A DNA stretch of 64,000 nucleotides from CBDFGN01 sp965247065 (GCA_965247065.1 CBDFGN010000006.1:2480001-2544000), one strand, 5' to 3'. Positions 1-9,656 are shown, numbered from the stretch's first letter. Program-made: numbers and translations. The notes: generated from the letters alone by a model not told the origin.

Positions 1-709
1 TGTCAATATCAAATTTATAGCCCAGCTCGGCTTGCTTCTGGATATGATCTACCAATTGTCCGACCCGCTGGAAAAGCAATTTGGCTATTTCCCTGTCCGG
101 GATCAGACCAGACTCATAATAAAACTCAATCTGGCGCAGAGTGGCATTGAGGGTCTCATTGCTCCAAATCTCGAATGTCGGGATTTTGATGTATTTCAAC
201 CATACCTGCTTGGCCAACGCCAAGACCTCGTTAGATATTACGTCGAGTGAAAAGACCTTATCCTTGTATTCCGGAAATTCAAAAATGGACTTTTGCCAAA
301 AGAACATCCTGAAAGCCACAATCTCGGGGAAGACAGCCAGGTAAAACATCGGGATATCCTTAGCCATATAAGTCATATCCTTAGTCTCAAAATTAGCCAG
401 TCGGTCCAGGTCCTTGATAACCGCTTGGATGTAATTGCCAAAATCGAATTTATCATGCTTAATAACCCGGTATTTGAAGAGCACCGAGTCATAGCTGGTA
501 GCAAAGAAGGCATCCAGCGATATGTCGTACGTTGTGCTGAGCTTTTTAAGTTCCAGAAACGACAACTCGGTTTCACCACGGATTCGGCGATAGGCGCTAT
601 CAGCGCTTATTTGAAGAACATCCGCGATTTCATCTACCAGTGAAATGTTATCCCGAAGCTTGTTCTTTACTTCCTGCAGAAAAGCACTTTGGTCAGAGCT
701 GGCTGGCAT
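1..709 (-). CDS. Helix-turn-helix (XRE-like) regulator, C-terminus cut by window edge
   Basis: The minus strand is open from an ATG at 709 to the left edge (236 codons visible, no stop). The first 70 residues form a helix-turn-helix: residues 20-45 read like recognition helices (VDEIADVLQISADSAYRRI), followed by SFLELKKLSTTYDISLDAFF. This arrangement is common in Bacteroidota regulators of unknown ligand. The remainder is helical and aromatic-rich (about residues 75-236) with no recognised enzymatic motif, so it may be a ligand or dimerisation domain. It is divergent from nothing visible; the next gene on the same strand lies upstream at 817. Family assignment rests on the HTH only; the regulated genes are unknown. 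Confidence 0.75.
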   Translation of the reverse strand, partial: MPASSDQSAFLQEVKNKLRDNISLVDEIADVLQISADSAYRRIRGETELSFLELKKLSTTYDISLDAFFATSYDSVLFKYRVIKHDKFDFGNYIQAVIKDLDRLANFETKDMTYMAKDIPMFYLAVFPEIVAFRMFFWQKSIFEFPEYKDKVFSLDVISNEVLALAKQVWLKYIKIPTFEIWSNETLNATLRQIEFYYESGLIPDREIAKLLFQRVGQLVDHIQKQAELGYKFDID

Positions 710-816
710 TCCTATTATAAATCTAAGCAGATATCCCCTATTTGCAATGGAATCTTCAGAAAATTAGATTGCCGATAATATGCTGTTAACCCGCACAAAT
801 TCAAATAGTTAAGGGC

Positions 817-2346
817 TTACTTGTAATCGCTATGCTCAGGTCGCAGGAGGTCATTTATGGTCTTTACGGGATTGAACGTTATCAGCGGTACTTCGACAAA
901 AACTGAATTCCAATCGGACATTGATCCGTTCCATAGCCCTGGCAACTCGAGGGCTTTCAAATCCTTCCCACCTTGGCTCTTTTGAGCCACAAATCCAGTT
1001 TTAGGATCCACGAAATTTAACAGATCGTGATTTTCACCCCGGTAATTCCTTAATCCACATACCAGATCCGTTGGACTGAAGTGGGTCGAAGCATGGAAAA
1101 TTTCCATTTGCTTATGGTGGGTCACATCGATTTGGGCGGTTTCAACAATCTGCAAGGATATGGTTTGGTCGGAATTCCGGACCCAAAACGGTCCACCACC
1201 GGGTTCGCCGGTATTCTCAACCATCCCACAGACCCTGACAGGTCGGTTCAATTTTGCAATCAGGAAGTCCCGCTTTTGGATCGGTTCAAAATTCATAATT
1301 TCCGAAGGGATTCGAATAGACAGAGAGTCTTTCAGAAAACTCATAGCCTCATCAATCAGAGTTTCGCTTTGGGGATGCTCTTCGAGTTGTTGATGATAGA
1401 AGAATATCTTTTTCTGGGTTTTCAAAAGGAGGCCCCCTATCAATTTCTTATAGCTTATCGTCTCGCTCTTTAAGCGGTCGGGCACCACGTTGTCGATATT
1501 TTTGATGAACACCATATCGGCTTCCAGAGCGTTGAGATTGGCTAAAAGTGCCCCGTGACCAGCCGGGCGAAATAGCAACTCACCATTCTCCAAACGGAAT
1601 GGGTGGTCCTCAAGATCAACCGCAATCGTATCGGTAGAGGCTTTTTGATGCGAGAATGAAATGTGGTACTCAACCCCAAATTGCTGCTGGTATCGGTCGA
1701 GGACTTTTTCGAGCAGCCCTTCGAATGCCGACTGATGCTCGGGTGAAACAGTGAAATGCAGGTGCACCTGCTGACCTCCAGTTTTGCAATAGGCTGCACC
1801 TTCAACCAGGTGCTCCTCTACGGCAGTTCTGGTTCGGTCGGGATATTTGTGAAATGTAAGCAACCCTTTGGGAAGATTACGGTAATTCAAGCCCTCCAGT
1901 AGCCCTCGTACGATTTGATCATAACCGGTCTCTGCCATGAGCTGGCTGATTCCTCCTTGAGCCGATAGGGCCTGATCCAATTGGCTGTAAAAGGCAAAAT
2001 CGGTGAGTTTTCCAAAGAATCGGGAAATCGAGGGACTAGAATCAATATCTGGGATTTGATCATCATAATCGTTCAAAAAGGACATCAAATCCCTTAACAT
2101 CCGCGAGGCGGCCCCTGATGCAGGTACGAACTTACATACTTGACGGGATCTAATGTCCTTCTCGAATAGCTGGATCAGGTCGTCAATCCCGCTGCCGTCG
2201 AATCTGTGCAAACCATCTCCAATGGTTGCGGCTTTTTCAATGGACAGAGGTGGAAAACCCTGCTTGAAGTTTTGGATCTGATTTTCGATCTGTTCTAAAC
2301 TAATGCCATGCTGACTTATTTGCTCTAATTCGGCTAGGCTAAACAT
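817..2346 (-). CDS. DUF4301 family protein
   Basis: This 509-residue cytosolic protein matches the DUF4301 family, which is largely restricted to Bacteroidota. Recognisable stretches are the N-terminal FSLAELEQISQHGI and KFVPASGAASRMLRDL near residues 90-105, and the C-terminal segment after residue 360 with REIHAS-type features (EIFHASTHFSPTDLVCGLRN). There is no signal peptide. Length agrees with the family. No biochemical role is established for it. It is the last gene of a tightly packed minus-strand run (8 bp after the mutarotase remnant), so it is probably co-transcribed with the hexuronate genes, although its own function may be unrelated. Confidence 0.85.
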   Translation of the reverse strand: MFSLAELEQISQHGISLEQIENQIQNFKQGFPPLSIEKAATIGDGLHRFDGSGIDDLIQLFEKDIRSRQVCKFVPASGAASRMLRDLMSFLNDYDDQIPDIDSSPSISRFFGKLTDFAFYSQLDQALSAQGGISQLMAETGYDQIVRGLLEGLNYRNLPKGLLTFHKYPDRTRTAVEEHLVEGAAYCKTGGQQVHLHFTVSPEHQSAFEGLLEKVLDRYQQQFGVEYHISFSHQKASTDTIAVDLEDHPFRLENGELLFRPAGHGALLANLNALEADMVFIKNIDNVVPDRLKSETISYKKLIGGLLLKTQKKIFFYHQQLEEHPQSETLIDEAMSFLKDSLSIRIPSEIMNFEPIQKRDFLIAKLNRPVRVCGMVENTGEPGGGPFWVRNSDQTISLQIVETAQIDVTHHKQMEIFHASTHFSPTDLVCGLRNYRGENHDLLNFVDPKTGFVAQKSQGGKDLKALELPGLWNGSMSDWNSVFVEVPLITFNPVKTINDLLRPEHSDYK

Positions 2347-2353
2347 GATGGGG

Positions 2354-2827
2354 CTATTGGGCTGAAAATTGTGATAATAGTCTGATTTTGGTAATGTGGA
2401 CCCGAGCTTTCACCGCTGATGGAAGCTCAGGATAATTACGAGAATGAGGTAGATGCTGAGTTTCAAAGTAAAATCCGCCATATGGCCGATAGTGAATTCC
2501 ATTCTTGCCCTTTGGGTTTTGGTCCAGGAAGTTCCACGAATAAAACTGTAGACGCGGTTCGGATGTGACTACTTCAAGAAATCTTTCTGAAATCGGATCG
2601 TAAGCTAATGCAGCGGGTTCTTTTGGCACATTCAGCACGAAGTTAAGATCAAAACGACGACCCAGATTGAGGGGTTCATAATCTTGTTTTAGTTTCTGAT
2701 AAGGGGGTGCTGGTGATCTAAAATCCATGGGTTTTCTGTAAACGAACCTTAATTCCACGGTCGGAACCCGCTTTTCATGTGTAGCACTAAAGAAATATGC
2801 TTTAGTCATCAAGGAATGATCTTCCAT
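2354..2827 (-). pseudogene. Truncated aldose 1-epimerase (galactose mutarotase) C-terminal half
   Basis: The 157-residue frame corresponds only to about the last 45% of a GalM-type mutarotase. Residues 22-70 carry the VPTxEL...PMDFRSP and RRFDLNFVLN segments, and residues 128-143 carry FETQHLPHSRNYPELPSAV, the family's conserved C-terminal signature. The catalytic His and the first ~190 residues are missing, and only 47 bp separate the frame from the aldolase gene upstream, so there is no room for the rest. Even within the remnant several conserved glycines are replaced. It is read as a decayed gene kept inside the hexuronate operon; expression of a short inactive polypeptide is possible. Confidence 0.75.
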
Positions 2828-2874
2828 CTTATTGGACTGGTCTCGGTAGAGATGCTTACTCCCTGAATCGTTGC

Positions 2875-3552
2875 CTATTTCCTTGCTCGAATTGAAGAGA
2901 TGATCTCCAGGGTTCCCCGGACCTTTGATTCAAGCAGATCAAACTCATTGTTGGCAATGATTTCCTTTGTAATTAGCTTGGAACCCATCCCGACGCATGC
3001 AACTCCGGCTTCAAACCAGGCCCCAAGATTCTGCTCGGTGGGAGAAACCCCTCCGGTGGGCATTATGCTGGTCCATGGGCAGGGCCCTTTCACACTGCTG
3101 ACAAAACCGGGACCTCCTACCTGAGATCCGGGAAATATTTTGACTATTTCTGCTCCTAACTCCTCAGCCTTCGATATTTCGGTTAGGGAGCCGCAACCAG
3201 GACTCCATGCGATCTTTCTCCGGTTGCACACAGCCGCCATTTCTGGATTCAGTACCGGTGAAACGATGAAATTGGCGCCGAGTTGGATGTAAAGTGAAGC
3301 AGTCGGTGCGTCAACCACGGAGCCTACGCCCATAATCATCCCCGGCAATTCCGAAATTGCGTATTGGATCAGTCTCTCAAAGATTTTGTGGGCAAAATCT
3401 CCCCGATTGGTAAATTCAAACACCCGGGCTCCACCTTGATAACAGGCCTCTACAACGTTTCGGCAGATGTCCAGGTCTTTATGGTAGAAAATGGGTACCA
3501 GACCGCTGCCTTCCATAGCCAGGATGACTTCAATTCTTCTGTACTGGGCCAT
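2875..3552 (-). CDS. eda: KDPG / 4-hydroxy-2-oxoglutarate aldolase
   Basis: A 225-residue class I aldolase of the KDPG/KHG family. It cleaves 2-keto-3-deoxy-6-phosphogluconate to pyruvate and glyceraldehyde 3-phosphate, the last step of hexuronate and Entner-Doudoroff catabolism. Visible motifs are the catalytic Glu46 in FEFTNR, the Schiff-base Lys138 in EIVKIFPGSQ, and the phosphate-binding MPTGGVSP near residue 166. Length is normal for the family. It sits between the SDR reductase (upstream) and the mutarotase remnant (downstream) on the same strand, fitting an altronate/mannonate catabolic operon. A 2-keto-3-deoxygluconate kinase, which would connect the pathway, is not present in the window. 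Confidence 0.92.
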   Translation of the reverse strand: MAQYRRIEVILAMEGSGLVPIFYHKDLDICRNVVEACYQGGARVFEFTNRGDFAHKIFERLIQYAISELPGMIMGVGSVVDAPTASLYIQLGANFIVSPVLNPEMAAVCNRRKIAWSPGCGSLTEISKAEELGAEIVKIFPGSQVGGPGFVSSVKGPCPWTSIMPTGGVSPTEQNLGAWFEAGVACVGMGSKLITKEIIANNEFDLLESKVRGTLEIISSIRARK

Positions 3553-3604
3553 ATGCTATTTAGTAATGAGTTATTATTAATTGTTCATTGCTAATTGTTC
3601 TTCC

Positions 3605-4444
3605 CTATACGCCACCAAACGCGCTAAAACCTCCATCAACTGGAATAACTGTTCCGGTCACAAATTTTGAGGCTGGGCTGCAGAGCCAGATCAATGTACC
3701 TACCAGTTCTTCAGGTTCACCAAATCGCCCCATTGGAGTGATTTCAATTATATCGCCTCCTCTATCGGTCAAAGAACCGTCCGCATTAAGCAATAAATCT
3801 CGATTTTGATTACCTATAAAAAAACCTGGGGCGATAGCATTAACCCTGATGCCATCACCAAATTTATGAGCCATTTCAACTGCCATCCACTTAGTAAAGT
3901 TGTCCACTGCCGCCTTGGCAGCGGAATAGCCCATAACCCTTGTGATTGCCTTTTGAGACGCCATAGAAGAAATATTTACAATTACTCCCGAACTACTTTG
4001 CTCGAATGCCCTTGCAAAGGTCAAACTTGGTAATATAGTCCCTAGTTGGTTGAGGTCTAGAACTTTTCGTAAGTCCGAGGTAGAAATCTCCCATACACGT
4101 TGATCAGGAGCTACTAACGCGCCGGGCATGTTACCCCCAGCTGCATTAACCAATATATCCAATTTACCCCAGGTCTTAATCACTGCTGCCAAGGCTTCTT
4201 GAAGTTGCGATTCATCCAATACATCTGCTGCAATGGCCATAGCGATGCCCCCTTGGTCCTTTATTGATTGCACTTCCCGGATGGCTTTGCTGTTATCTCG
4301 TCCTAAAACTCCAACCATGGCACCAAACCGAGCCAATCCCAGGGCCATTTTCCCTCCCAAGGTTCCATAACCGCCGGTAACAACGGCTACTTGCCCTTTC
4401 AAACTAAATATGTCCGGAGATATCAAAGAATTTCGATCACTCAT
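3605..4444 (-). CDS. SDR family oxidoreductase, probable D-mannonate/fructuronate oxidoreductase
   Basis: A 279-residue classical short-chain dehydrogenase. The nucleotide-binding TGGYGTLGG motif is at residues 22-30, the NAAG motif near 96-99 (LVNAAGG), catalytic Ser in NISSMAS and the YxxxK pair in YSAAKAA near residues 170-176, and the C-terminus ends with the typical GTVIPVDGGFSAF. SDRs of this length located beside uxaA/uxuA in Bacteroidota act as fructuronate or tagaturonate reductases. Here it lies between altronate dehydratase and KDPG aldolase, which supports the same assignment, but the substrate is inferred from context rather than from diagnostic residues. Confidence 0.85.
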   Translation of the reverse strand: MSDRNSLISPDIFSLKGQVAVVTGGYGTLGGKMALGLARFGAMVGVLGRDNSKAIREVQSIKDQGGIAMAIAADVLDESQLQEALAAVIKTWGKLDILVNAAGGNMPGALVAPDQRVWEISTSDLRKVLDLNQLGTILPSLTFARAFEQSSSGVIVNISSMASQKAITRVMGYSAAKAAVDNFTKWMAVEMAHKFGDGIRVNAIAPGFFIGNQNRDLLLNADGSLTDRGGDIIEITPMGRFGEPEELVGTLIWLCSPASKFVTGTVIPVDGGFSAFGGV

Positions 4445-4517
4445 AATGCGGCAAACACCAAAATTTTAGAATCAAATAGCCCTAGAAATCAAGGCGAAGC
4501 AATAGACAATGCCGCAC

Positions 4518-6170
4518 TTAGAGTGAAATGCCCCTTTTCCAAGGAATAAAATCGTCTTGACCAAGTGCCACGGCTCTTGGGATCTTTTCTCCAGAAGCCA
4601 CCTCCAAAATGAAATCCAGGATTTCCTCTCCTTTTGATTCAATTGTATCCTCGCCGGTGACTATGGTTCCCGCATCTATATCAATTATATCGCTCATTCG
4701 ATCGTAGAGGCTTGAATTACTTGAAACTTTGATGGTAGGCGATACGGCATTTCCGGTGGGCGTTCCCAATCCGGTGGTAAATACGATCACATTGGCCCCT
4801 GAGCCAGCAAGGCCCGTAGTCGACTCGACGTCATTTCCAGGCGTACAAAGGAGGTTCAGCCCAGACCTTGCAACTTGTTCGGTGTAATCTAGCACTCCAA
4901 CAACTGGAGAGCTCCCCCCCTTTCGAGCCGCTCCGGCAGATTTCATTGCATCAGTGATTAATCCATCTCTTATGTTCCCGGGCGAAGGATTTGCTTCAAA
5001 TCCTGTGCCTGCATCTGCCGCCCTTTGAGCATACTTGGCCATTAAATTTATAAAACGATCAGCATCCTCCGCTGAGGTGCACCGGTCAATAAGTTCCTGT
5101 TCAGCACCATGCAACTCTGGAAACTCCGACAATATAGTTGTCCCCCCCAGAGACACCAGCAGATCCGAAGCATGACCAAGGGCCGGATTGGACGAGATAC
5201 CTGAAAATCCATCAGATCCCCCGCATTCCAGACCAACTACCAATTTATCCAGTCCAGTAGGCTTCCGGACAACTTCATTTGCCTGGATTAAACCAACAAA
5301 GGTTTGCTTAACAGCCTCGGCTATGAAATCTCTTTCCGATTTACTCTGCTGTTGTTCTAGAAAAAAGAGAGGTTTGGAGAAAGAAGGATCTAATTTCTCA
5401 ATTTCGTTCTGTAGGAAACCAGACTGGGCTTGTTGACAACCAAGGCTTAAAATCGTAGCTCCAGCAACATTAGGATGGGTGATATACCCGGCCAATAGGA
5501 TGCATAGCACGTCCCGATCGGCTGGGGTTCCACCGCAACCGCCCTGATGACTCAAAAACTTAATCCCATCAACATTGGGGAACACCCGTCTCTGAATCGA
5601 TTCCTGCACGGAAACCTTTATATCAGCCTTCAGAAGCTCTTCTTGGTCGCTACCCTCGTTAAGCATTTCTACAAGCTTTCGGGTGTCCACCCCGAAATCA
5701 CGCTCCGAATGGTAACCCAGCTCCTTTAGTAGAGAATCCCTTACAACGTCCAGGTTTCGATTTTCACAAAACACCATTGGGATCACCAGCCAGTAGTTAG
5801 CTGTACCCACTTTTCCATCAGGTCGAGGGTATCCCAGGAAAGTTTTGCCTTTCCACTTTGAATTCATGGGAGGTTCCCATGGACTTTTGCCATTAGAGAT
5901 TTGAAAAGCCCCTGCCGAGTGATTCAAATTACCAGTATTCACCGACGATCCAGGCATCAGATCGGTCTGAACTCTTCCAACAGTTACTCCGTACATAGTA
6001 ACTTCATCGTTGCATGATAGTGGGCTCAAGGTGAATTTGTGCTTCATCGGGATATCGTCTTGAAGCTGGATCCGTTTATCACCTACTTCGACAACCTGAT
6101 CCTTGCTCAGGTCCTGTAAGGCAACTGCCACATTGTCGGATGGATGAATTCTTAGTATTTTCACGGTCAT
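4518..6170 (-). CDS. uxaA: Altronate dehydratase
   Basis: A 550-residue full-length UxaA. It dehydrates D-altronate to 2-keto-3-deoxy-D-gluconate in galacturonate breakdown. An N-terminal SAF domain (residues 1-85, KILRIHPSDNVAVAL) is followed by the catalytic region with LGYPRPDGKVGTANYW near 113, the cysteine-containing LSHQGGCGGTP near 205, LECGGSDGFSG near 315 and the Gly-rich end GSGANVIVFTTGLGTPTGN near 460. Iron or another divalent metal is the expected cofactor. It is the first gene of the minus-strand hexuronate run; the 82 bp upstream to the next gene may hold its promoter. Galactarate dehydratase is the main alternative, but the fused SAF domain and context favour UxaA. Confidence 0.92.
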   Translation of the reverse strand: MTVKILRIHPSDNVAVALQDLSKDQVVEVGDKRIQLQDDIPMKHKFTLSPLSCNDEVTMYGVTVGRVQTDLMPGSSVNTGNLNHSAGAFQISNGKSPWEPPMNSKWKGKTFLGYPRPDGKVGTANYWLVIPMVFCENRNLDVVRDSLLKELGYHSERDFGVDTRKLVEMLNEGSDQEELLKADIKVSVQESIQRRVFPNVDGIKFLSHQGGCGGTPADRDVLCILLAGYITHPNVAGATILSLGCQQAQSGFLQNEIEKLDPSFSKPLFFLEQQQSKSERDFIAEAVKQTFVGLIQANEVVRKPTGLDKLVVGLECGGSDGFSGISSNPALGHASDLLVSLGGTTILSEFPELHGAEQELIDRCTSAEDADRFINLMAKYAQRAADAGTGFEANPSPGNIRDGLITDAMKSAGAARKGGSSPVVGVLDYTEQVARSGLNLLCTPGNDVESTTGLAGSGANVIVFTTGLGTPTGNAVSPTIKVSSNSSLYDRMSDIIDIDAGTIVTGEDTIESKGEEILDFILEVASGEKIPRAVALGQDDFIPWKRGISL

Positions 6171-6252
6171 GGCGGCGCTAAATTAATTAACTCTGAGTGC
6201 TCGAGCAAACGAAGTTCTATCCGGGATCTGGCCCCTTTATTTCGCCTAGGTG

Positions 6253-7800
6253 TTAAGCTGCCTGTAAGGCCTTCTGTTTTATAATTTTTTGCACCTCCAC
6301 ACCGCTGATTTTGCTTTCCAACCAGGATATGATGTCGAAGTATATGAAAGCCCTTTTTTCGTATGGGCTATTCTCCAGGGGTACCAATTGGTCCCTCAAG
6401 TTTTGGAATTGTACGATCAAGGACGTTTCGGTAATGCTTTGGTTCAACTTCTTTAGGAAATCAAGGATGTATTTGTGGTATGAATTGAAATTATCCTTTT
6501 TTAGTAAGAATCGATACGTGGATCGAATGTGATAGTCGATCACCTCGTAGTTTCCTAACTCATAGTGGCTGATTAAATTCAGAATCCGGGAAAAACTAAG
6601 AACGTCTTCCCGGATATCGATCTTAGGAAATGTAATAATTCTATTTAACCAATAGACCGCTTTTTGGTATTCACCTCCTCCAAAATATAAACAGGCAATT
6701 TTGTAATAGAGAATTATGCGGGAATGATTGTCTAAATGGCCTATGAATTCCTCTAAACCCGATTTAATTTTCTCGATTAATCGAATCCCGTGAGTGAAAT
6801 CCCCGACAAGAAATATCCCATTGAACTCATGCACATAGCTATACTTAAGAAGCATCAGATTAAGATTCTCGTTCAACTTAAGCACCGGTGATTTTCTCAG
6901 CGATCGGAGCTTCTTTTTAGTCCTAAAGAATTCATCTAGCTTCCGCAGGCGGCTTTGAGCGATCATAAGGTTATTGAGGCCTTTGATGTACATTTCCAGC
7001 CGTGACGTACCTAATTTATCGTAATCTGAAAATAGGTCAACCCACTTTCTTGCGTATTTGTATTTGTTCTCAAAATCCTGGATAAAAGAGTAATACCCTA
7101 CATAAAGTTGGTACAAATTCAGTTTTTCGGTGAACGAAAGTTTCTCCTCCTGAAATTGGGGCATTTGATTGTGGAAAATCGTACCAACTTTATTGTAGTC
7201 CTTTTGATTTCTGATGAAACCGTTCCTCAGATACAAAGAGTTAAGCTCTACTGCCAGATTTGAGAACGTATTAATGTGATTGATCCTGCCATTAACCTTT
7301 TGAACCTCCTGGATGATCTTATTTACTCGCTTCTGGTTGTCCCTGTCGATAGTATGAGACAGAATATTCTTTTCCCACTTCAAGACCTCCAGTTGTAACT
7401 CCAGATTATCGCTTTTCACCGCGATCTTTTTGGCCTTACCTAATACATCTGCGCACTGTTTATACAATCCTTTATTGAACAGGATCTCCACGTAATCGAT
7501 GAGCTCCCGAATTTGGATATCGACCACTTTCGCCGAGTTGTACAATCTAATACTTTGAAGAATTCTCTTGTATAAGTGGGCTTTGAGATTTGAAAACTGT
7601 TCAGCTTTGAATGAGGGCTCATTTTGTAAGATTAGTGACTCATTAAATTCTTGCTGGCCATCGATCAGATCAAATAGCCTGATGTATTTCTTGGTCTCCA
7701 TGCCATTCTCACGGGAGCCGAGGAGCTTGAAGTATCGTTTCTCACTTTTTTTCAGCGATTTCACCAAATGAAAAAGAGAGCTCGACTTTTCCTTAGACAT
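6253..7800 (-). CDS. Conserved helical-repeat (TPR-like) protein of unknown function
   Basis: A 515-residue, entirely helical, Lys/Leu-rich protein with no signal peptide or membrane segment. It starts SKEKSSSLFHLVKSLKKSEKRYFKLL, a beginning that recurs in Bacteroidota proteins of this type. Repeated helical pairs are visible (for example YYKIACLYFGGGEYQKAVYWL near residue 385), suggesting a TPR-like solenoid, but no catalytic motif is evident. It is separated by 82 bp from uxaA and by 157 bp from the thioredoxin gene, all on the minus strand, so it may be monocistronic. I do not recognise a function. Confidence 0.75.
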   Translation of the reverse strand: MSKEKSSSLFHLVKSLKKSEKRYFKLLGSRENGMETKKYIRLFDLIDGQQEFNESLILQNEPSFKAEQFSNLKAHLYKRILQSIRLYNSAKVVDIQIRELIDYVEILFNKGLYKQCADVLGKAKKIAVKSDNLELQLEVLKWEKNILSHTIDRDNQKRVNKIIQEVQKVNGRINHINTFSNLAVELNSLYLRNGFIRNQKDYNKVGTIFHNQMPQFQEEKLSFTEKLNLYQLYVGYYSFIQDFENKYKYARKWVDLFSDYDKLGTSRLEMYIKGLNNLMIAQSRLRKLDEFFRTKKKLRSLRKSPVLKLNENLNLMLLKYSYVHEFNGIFLVGDFTHGIRLIEKIKSGLEEFIGHLDNHSRIILYYKIACLYFGGGEYQKAVYWLNRIITFPKIDIREDVLSFSRILNLISHYELGNYEVIDYHIRSTYRFLLKKDNFNSYHKYILDFLKKLNQSITETSLIVQFQNLRDQLVPLENSPYEKRAFIYFDIISWLESKISGVEVQKIIKQKALQAA

Positions 7801-7957
7801 CGTAATTTATTTTGCCAAGAAGGGCTGTGAAACAATATTAGAGCAATTTAGTGAAAATTGAGTTAGTCTGGAAATCGTAGTTTATCCATCCCTGGCCGGC
7901 CATCCGGATTTCCCACTGCATAGCAGAGGACCAGGTCGTCTCGGTCATCCGGACGGA

Positions 7958-8758
7958 TCAGTATAGGGCCATATCAAACTGGCGTCGATACTTTAGAGTT
8001 AGCGCGTGGTTGGGCCCAAGGAGGTTGAATAGTGAAATGACTGATTTTCTTGGGAGTTCTTCACAAAACTCCTTATCTATTTCGACAGCTTCTACCATAT
8101 TTCTGAGCAGAGCCTCGATGTTGCCGGCTTCGTAATTTTTTCGGGCCTCTTCAATCTTGGATACAACAGCGGAATCTTCATTTAGTTCGCAGTCAACCAA
8201 CCGAGCCAGATTTCGTAGATTTTGAGCCCGATCGAAACCTTCTTGCCCGGGGTTGATGTCCTGTACTAATATCAAAGAACGACTCGGGTCCTCCCAAATC
8301 AGAGCTTCCGCAAGTAGAATCACCCCCTCTTGATAATCCGGGTTTTGATCAACGAAATCCTCAAGTTTCCGACGTGCTTCGGTCTGGCTGGTTTTCATAA
8401 GACCCGTTTTTATTTCATTCAAATAGTCTTTTCGGGGGTCTGGCAAATATTGCTCCAACCACTTTTCGATTTGGTGCTTCGGGAGGGCACCGGTAAAGTC
8501 TGCAATCACTTCTCCTTTGTGAAACATCTTAACCGCGGGAATACCACGAATTTGGTACTTTTCCATCAGCTCCGGATGTTCATCCGTATTGACCTTTACC
8601 AAATCCCAGCTGGTTGCCTTCTGTGCCAATTCCTCTATCACTGGTCCTAAAAAGCGGCAGGGCCCGCACCATGGAGCCCAAAAATCAACAACTATCGGAG
8701 TTTCGTTACTTTTCCCCAGAACATCACGTTCAAAATCAAATTGATCCATGCTAAACAA
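7958..8758 (-). CDS. Thioredoxin with C-terminal TPR-like region (CnoX/YbbN type)
   Basis: A 266-residue cytosolic protein. Residues 1-110 are a thioredoxin fold with the redox motif WCGPC at residues 30-34 and the cis-proline segment RGIPAVKMF near 74. Residues 120-266 are helical with a TPR-like layout, as in the CnoX (YbbN) family of redox-regulated holdase chaperones. In contrast to Escherichia coli CnoX, which has a degenerate SxxC site, both active-site cysteines are present here, so it should be able to reduce disulfides. It is transcribed divergently from the small exported protein at 8849. The chaperone role is inferred from the domain arrangement. Confidence 0.88.
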   Translation of the reverse strand: MFSMDQFDFERDVLGKSNETPIVVDFWAPWCGPCRFLGPVIEELAQKATSWDLVKVNTDEHPELMEKYQIRGIPAVKMFHKGEVIADFTGALPKHQIEKWLEQYLPDPRKDYLNEIKTGLMKTSQTEARRKLEDFVDQNPDYQEGVILLAEALIWEDPSRSLILVQDINPGQEGFDRAQNLRNLARLVDCELNEDSAVVSKIEEARKNYEAGNIEALLRNMVEAVEIDKEFCEELPRKSVISLFNLLGPNHALTLKYRRQFDMALY

Positions 8759-8848
8759 TTAAATAATCCGAGTAACTTGTACCAAAGGGCACAAATTTAG
8801 CTACATGATGGAACTTAATGACACCGTTTTACAAAAAACCATTTAACC

Positions 8849-9304
8849 ATGAAGTTCTTTGTTCACTTGCTATTGGCACTGGGACTTGCCACAATTGTTG
8901 AAGCCCAAACCTATTCCCAGGAGGAGCTGACCAAATCTTTGATCGAAAATGAGAAGAAAAAAATTATCGCCGAAAGTATCGACTTCTCTGAAGCGGAAAG
9001 CAAAGCTTTTTGGCCAGTTTATAGGGATTTCGAAAAAGAGTGGGAAGAGGTTTTTCACCGGAAGGTGGACCTTTTGAATCATTACTCAGACAATCATGGC
9101 CACATCAACGATGACCAAGCTTTAGACATGGTCAATGAACTCATCGATATCCAGTTTGCAGAAGCAAAAATCCGCAAGGATTATCTGAAGAAGTATCAGA
9201 AAATCCTTTCTGGAAAGAAGTTGGCAAGATATTATCAATTAGAAAATAAGATGTCAGCGGTTATCAATTATGATCTCGCTGAAATCATACCCCTGGTAGA
9301 ATAG
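8849..9304 (+). CDS. Small exported protein, Spy/CpxP-like helical
   Basis: A 151-residue protein with a clear Sec signal peptide (residues 1-19, cleavage likely after VEAQ). The mature part is charged and helical: LTKSLIENEKKKIIAESIDFSEAESKAFWPVYRDFEKEW, then repeated helices with many Lys and Glu. The FWPVYRDFE segment and overall layout recall periplasmic helical proteins annotated in many genomes as Spy-like or hypothetical. There is no lipobox, so it is expected to be soluble in the periplasm. It is divergent from the thioredoxin gene; a shared stress function is possible but not shown. Confidence 0.75.
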   Translation: MKFFVHLLLALGLATIVEAQTYSQEELTKSLIENEKKKIIAESIDFSEAESKAFWPVYRDFEKEWEEVFHRKVDLLNHYSDNHGHINDDQALDMVNELIDIQFAEAKIRKDYLKKYQKILSGKKLARYYQLENKMSAVINYDLAEIIPLVE

Positions 9305-9386
9305 ACCGGTTTGAAAACTCTTTTGAGAAAAAAGAGTATATCCAATTAGGAGCAATGCCCATTCAATATTCTGATTACCCAAGGAA

Positions 9387-9656
9387 ATGTTACGGCACAG
9401 CTCGGTCAAGAGTACATTTGTTCTGTTCGATTCGGACACTAAGGAGCAGATTGGCCAATTCAGAAGCGCCCAGAAAGTTTTTGAACATCTGGGAAAGTGT
9501 ATCACCAGCGGTGGCAAAGTTTACAGGAATTATGGCGCTTTTGTGAAGCTTCCAGGCGCGTTTGATTGGAAGAAAAAGCACCAAATGCCCTTAACCAGTT
9601 GTAAGGAAGAGCTTTCTTACAAGCTTGTCTTCCGAAAGGAAATAAAACGGTCTTAA
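9387..9656 (+). CDS. Small basic protein, NUMOD-like repeat, function unknown
   Basis: An 89-residue frame beginning at an ATG preceded by AAGGA. It is basic and has a FVLFDSDTKEQIGQFRSAQ...HLGKC pattern, which is reminiscent of the short NUMOD-type helix-turn-helix repeats found next to homing endonucleases and regulators. No endonuclease is nearby. It lies 82 bp after the exported protein and converges on the C25 peptidase gene. A competing frame at 9355 is less protein-like. The assignment as a real gene is moderate; the function is unknown. Confidence 0.5.
   Translation: MLRHSSVKSTFVLFDSDTKEQIGQFRSAQKVFEHLGKCITSGGKVYRNYGAFVKLPGAFDWKKKHQMPLTSCKEELSYKLVFRKEIKRS

Noticed and set aside
9316..9337. 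ACTCTTTT/AAAAGAGT hairpin as a terminator
   Set aside because: Stem is A/T-rich and weak, and not followed by a U tract on the plus strand.
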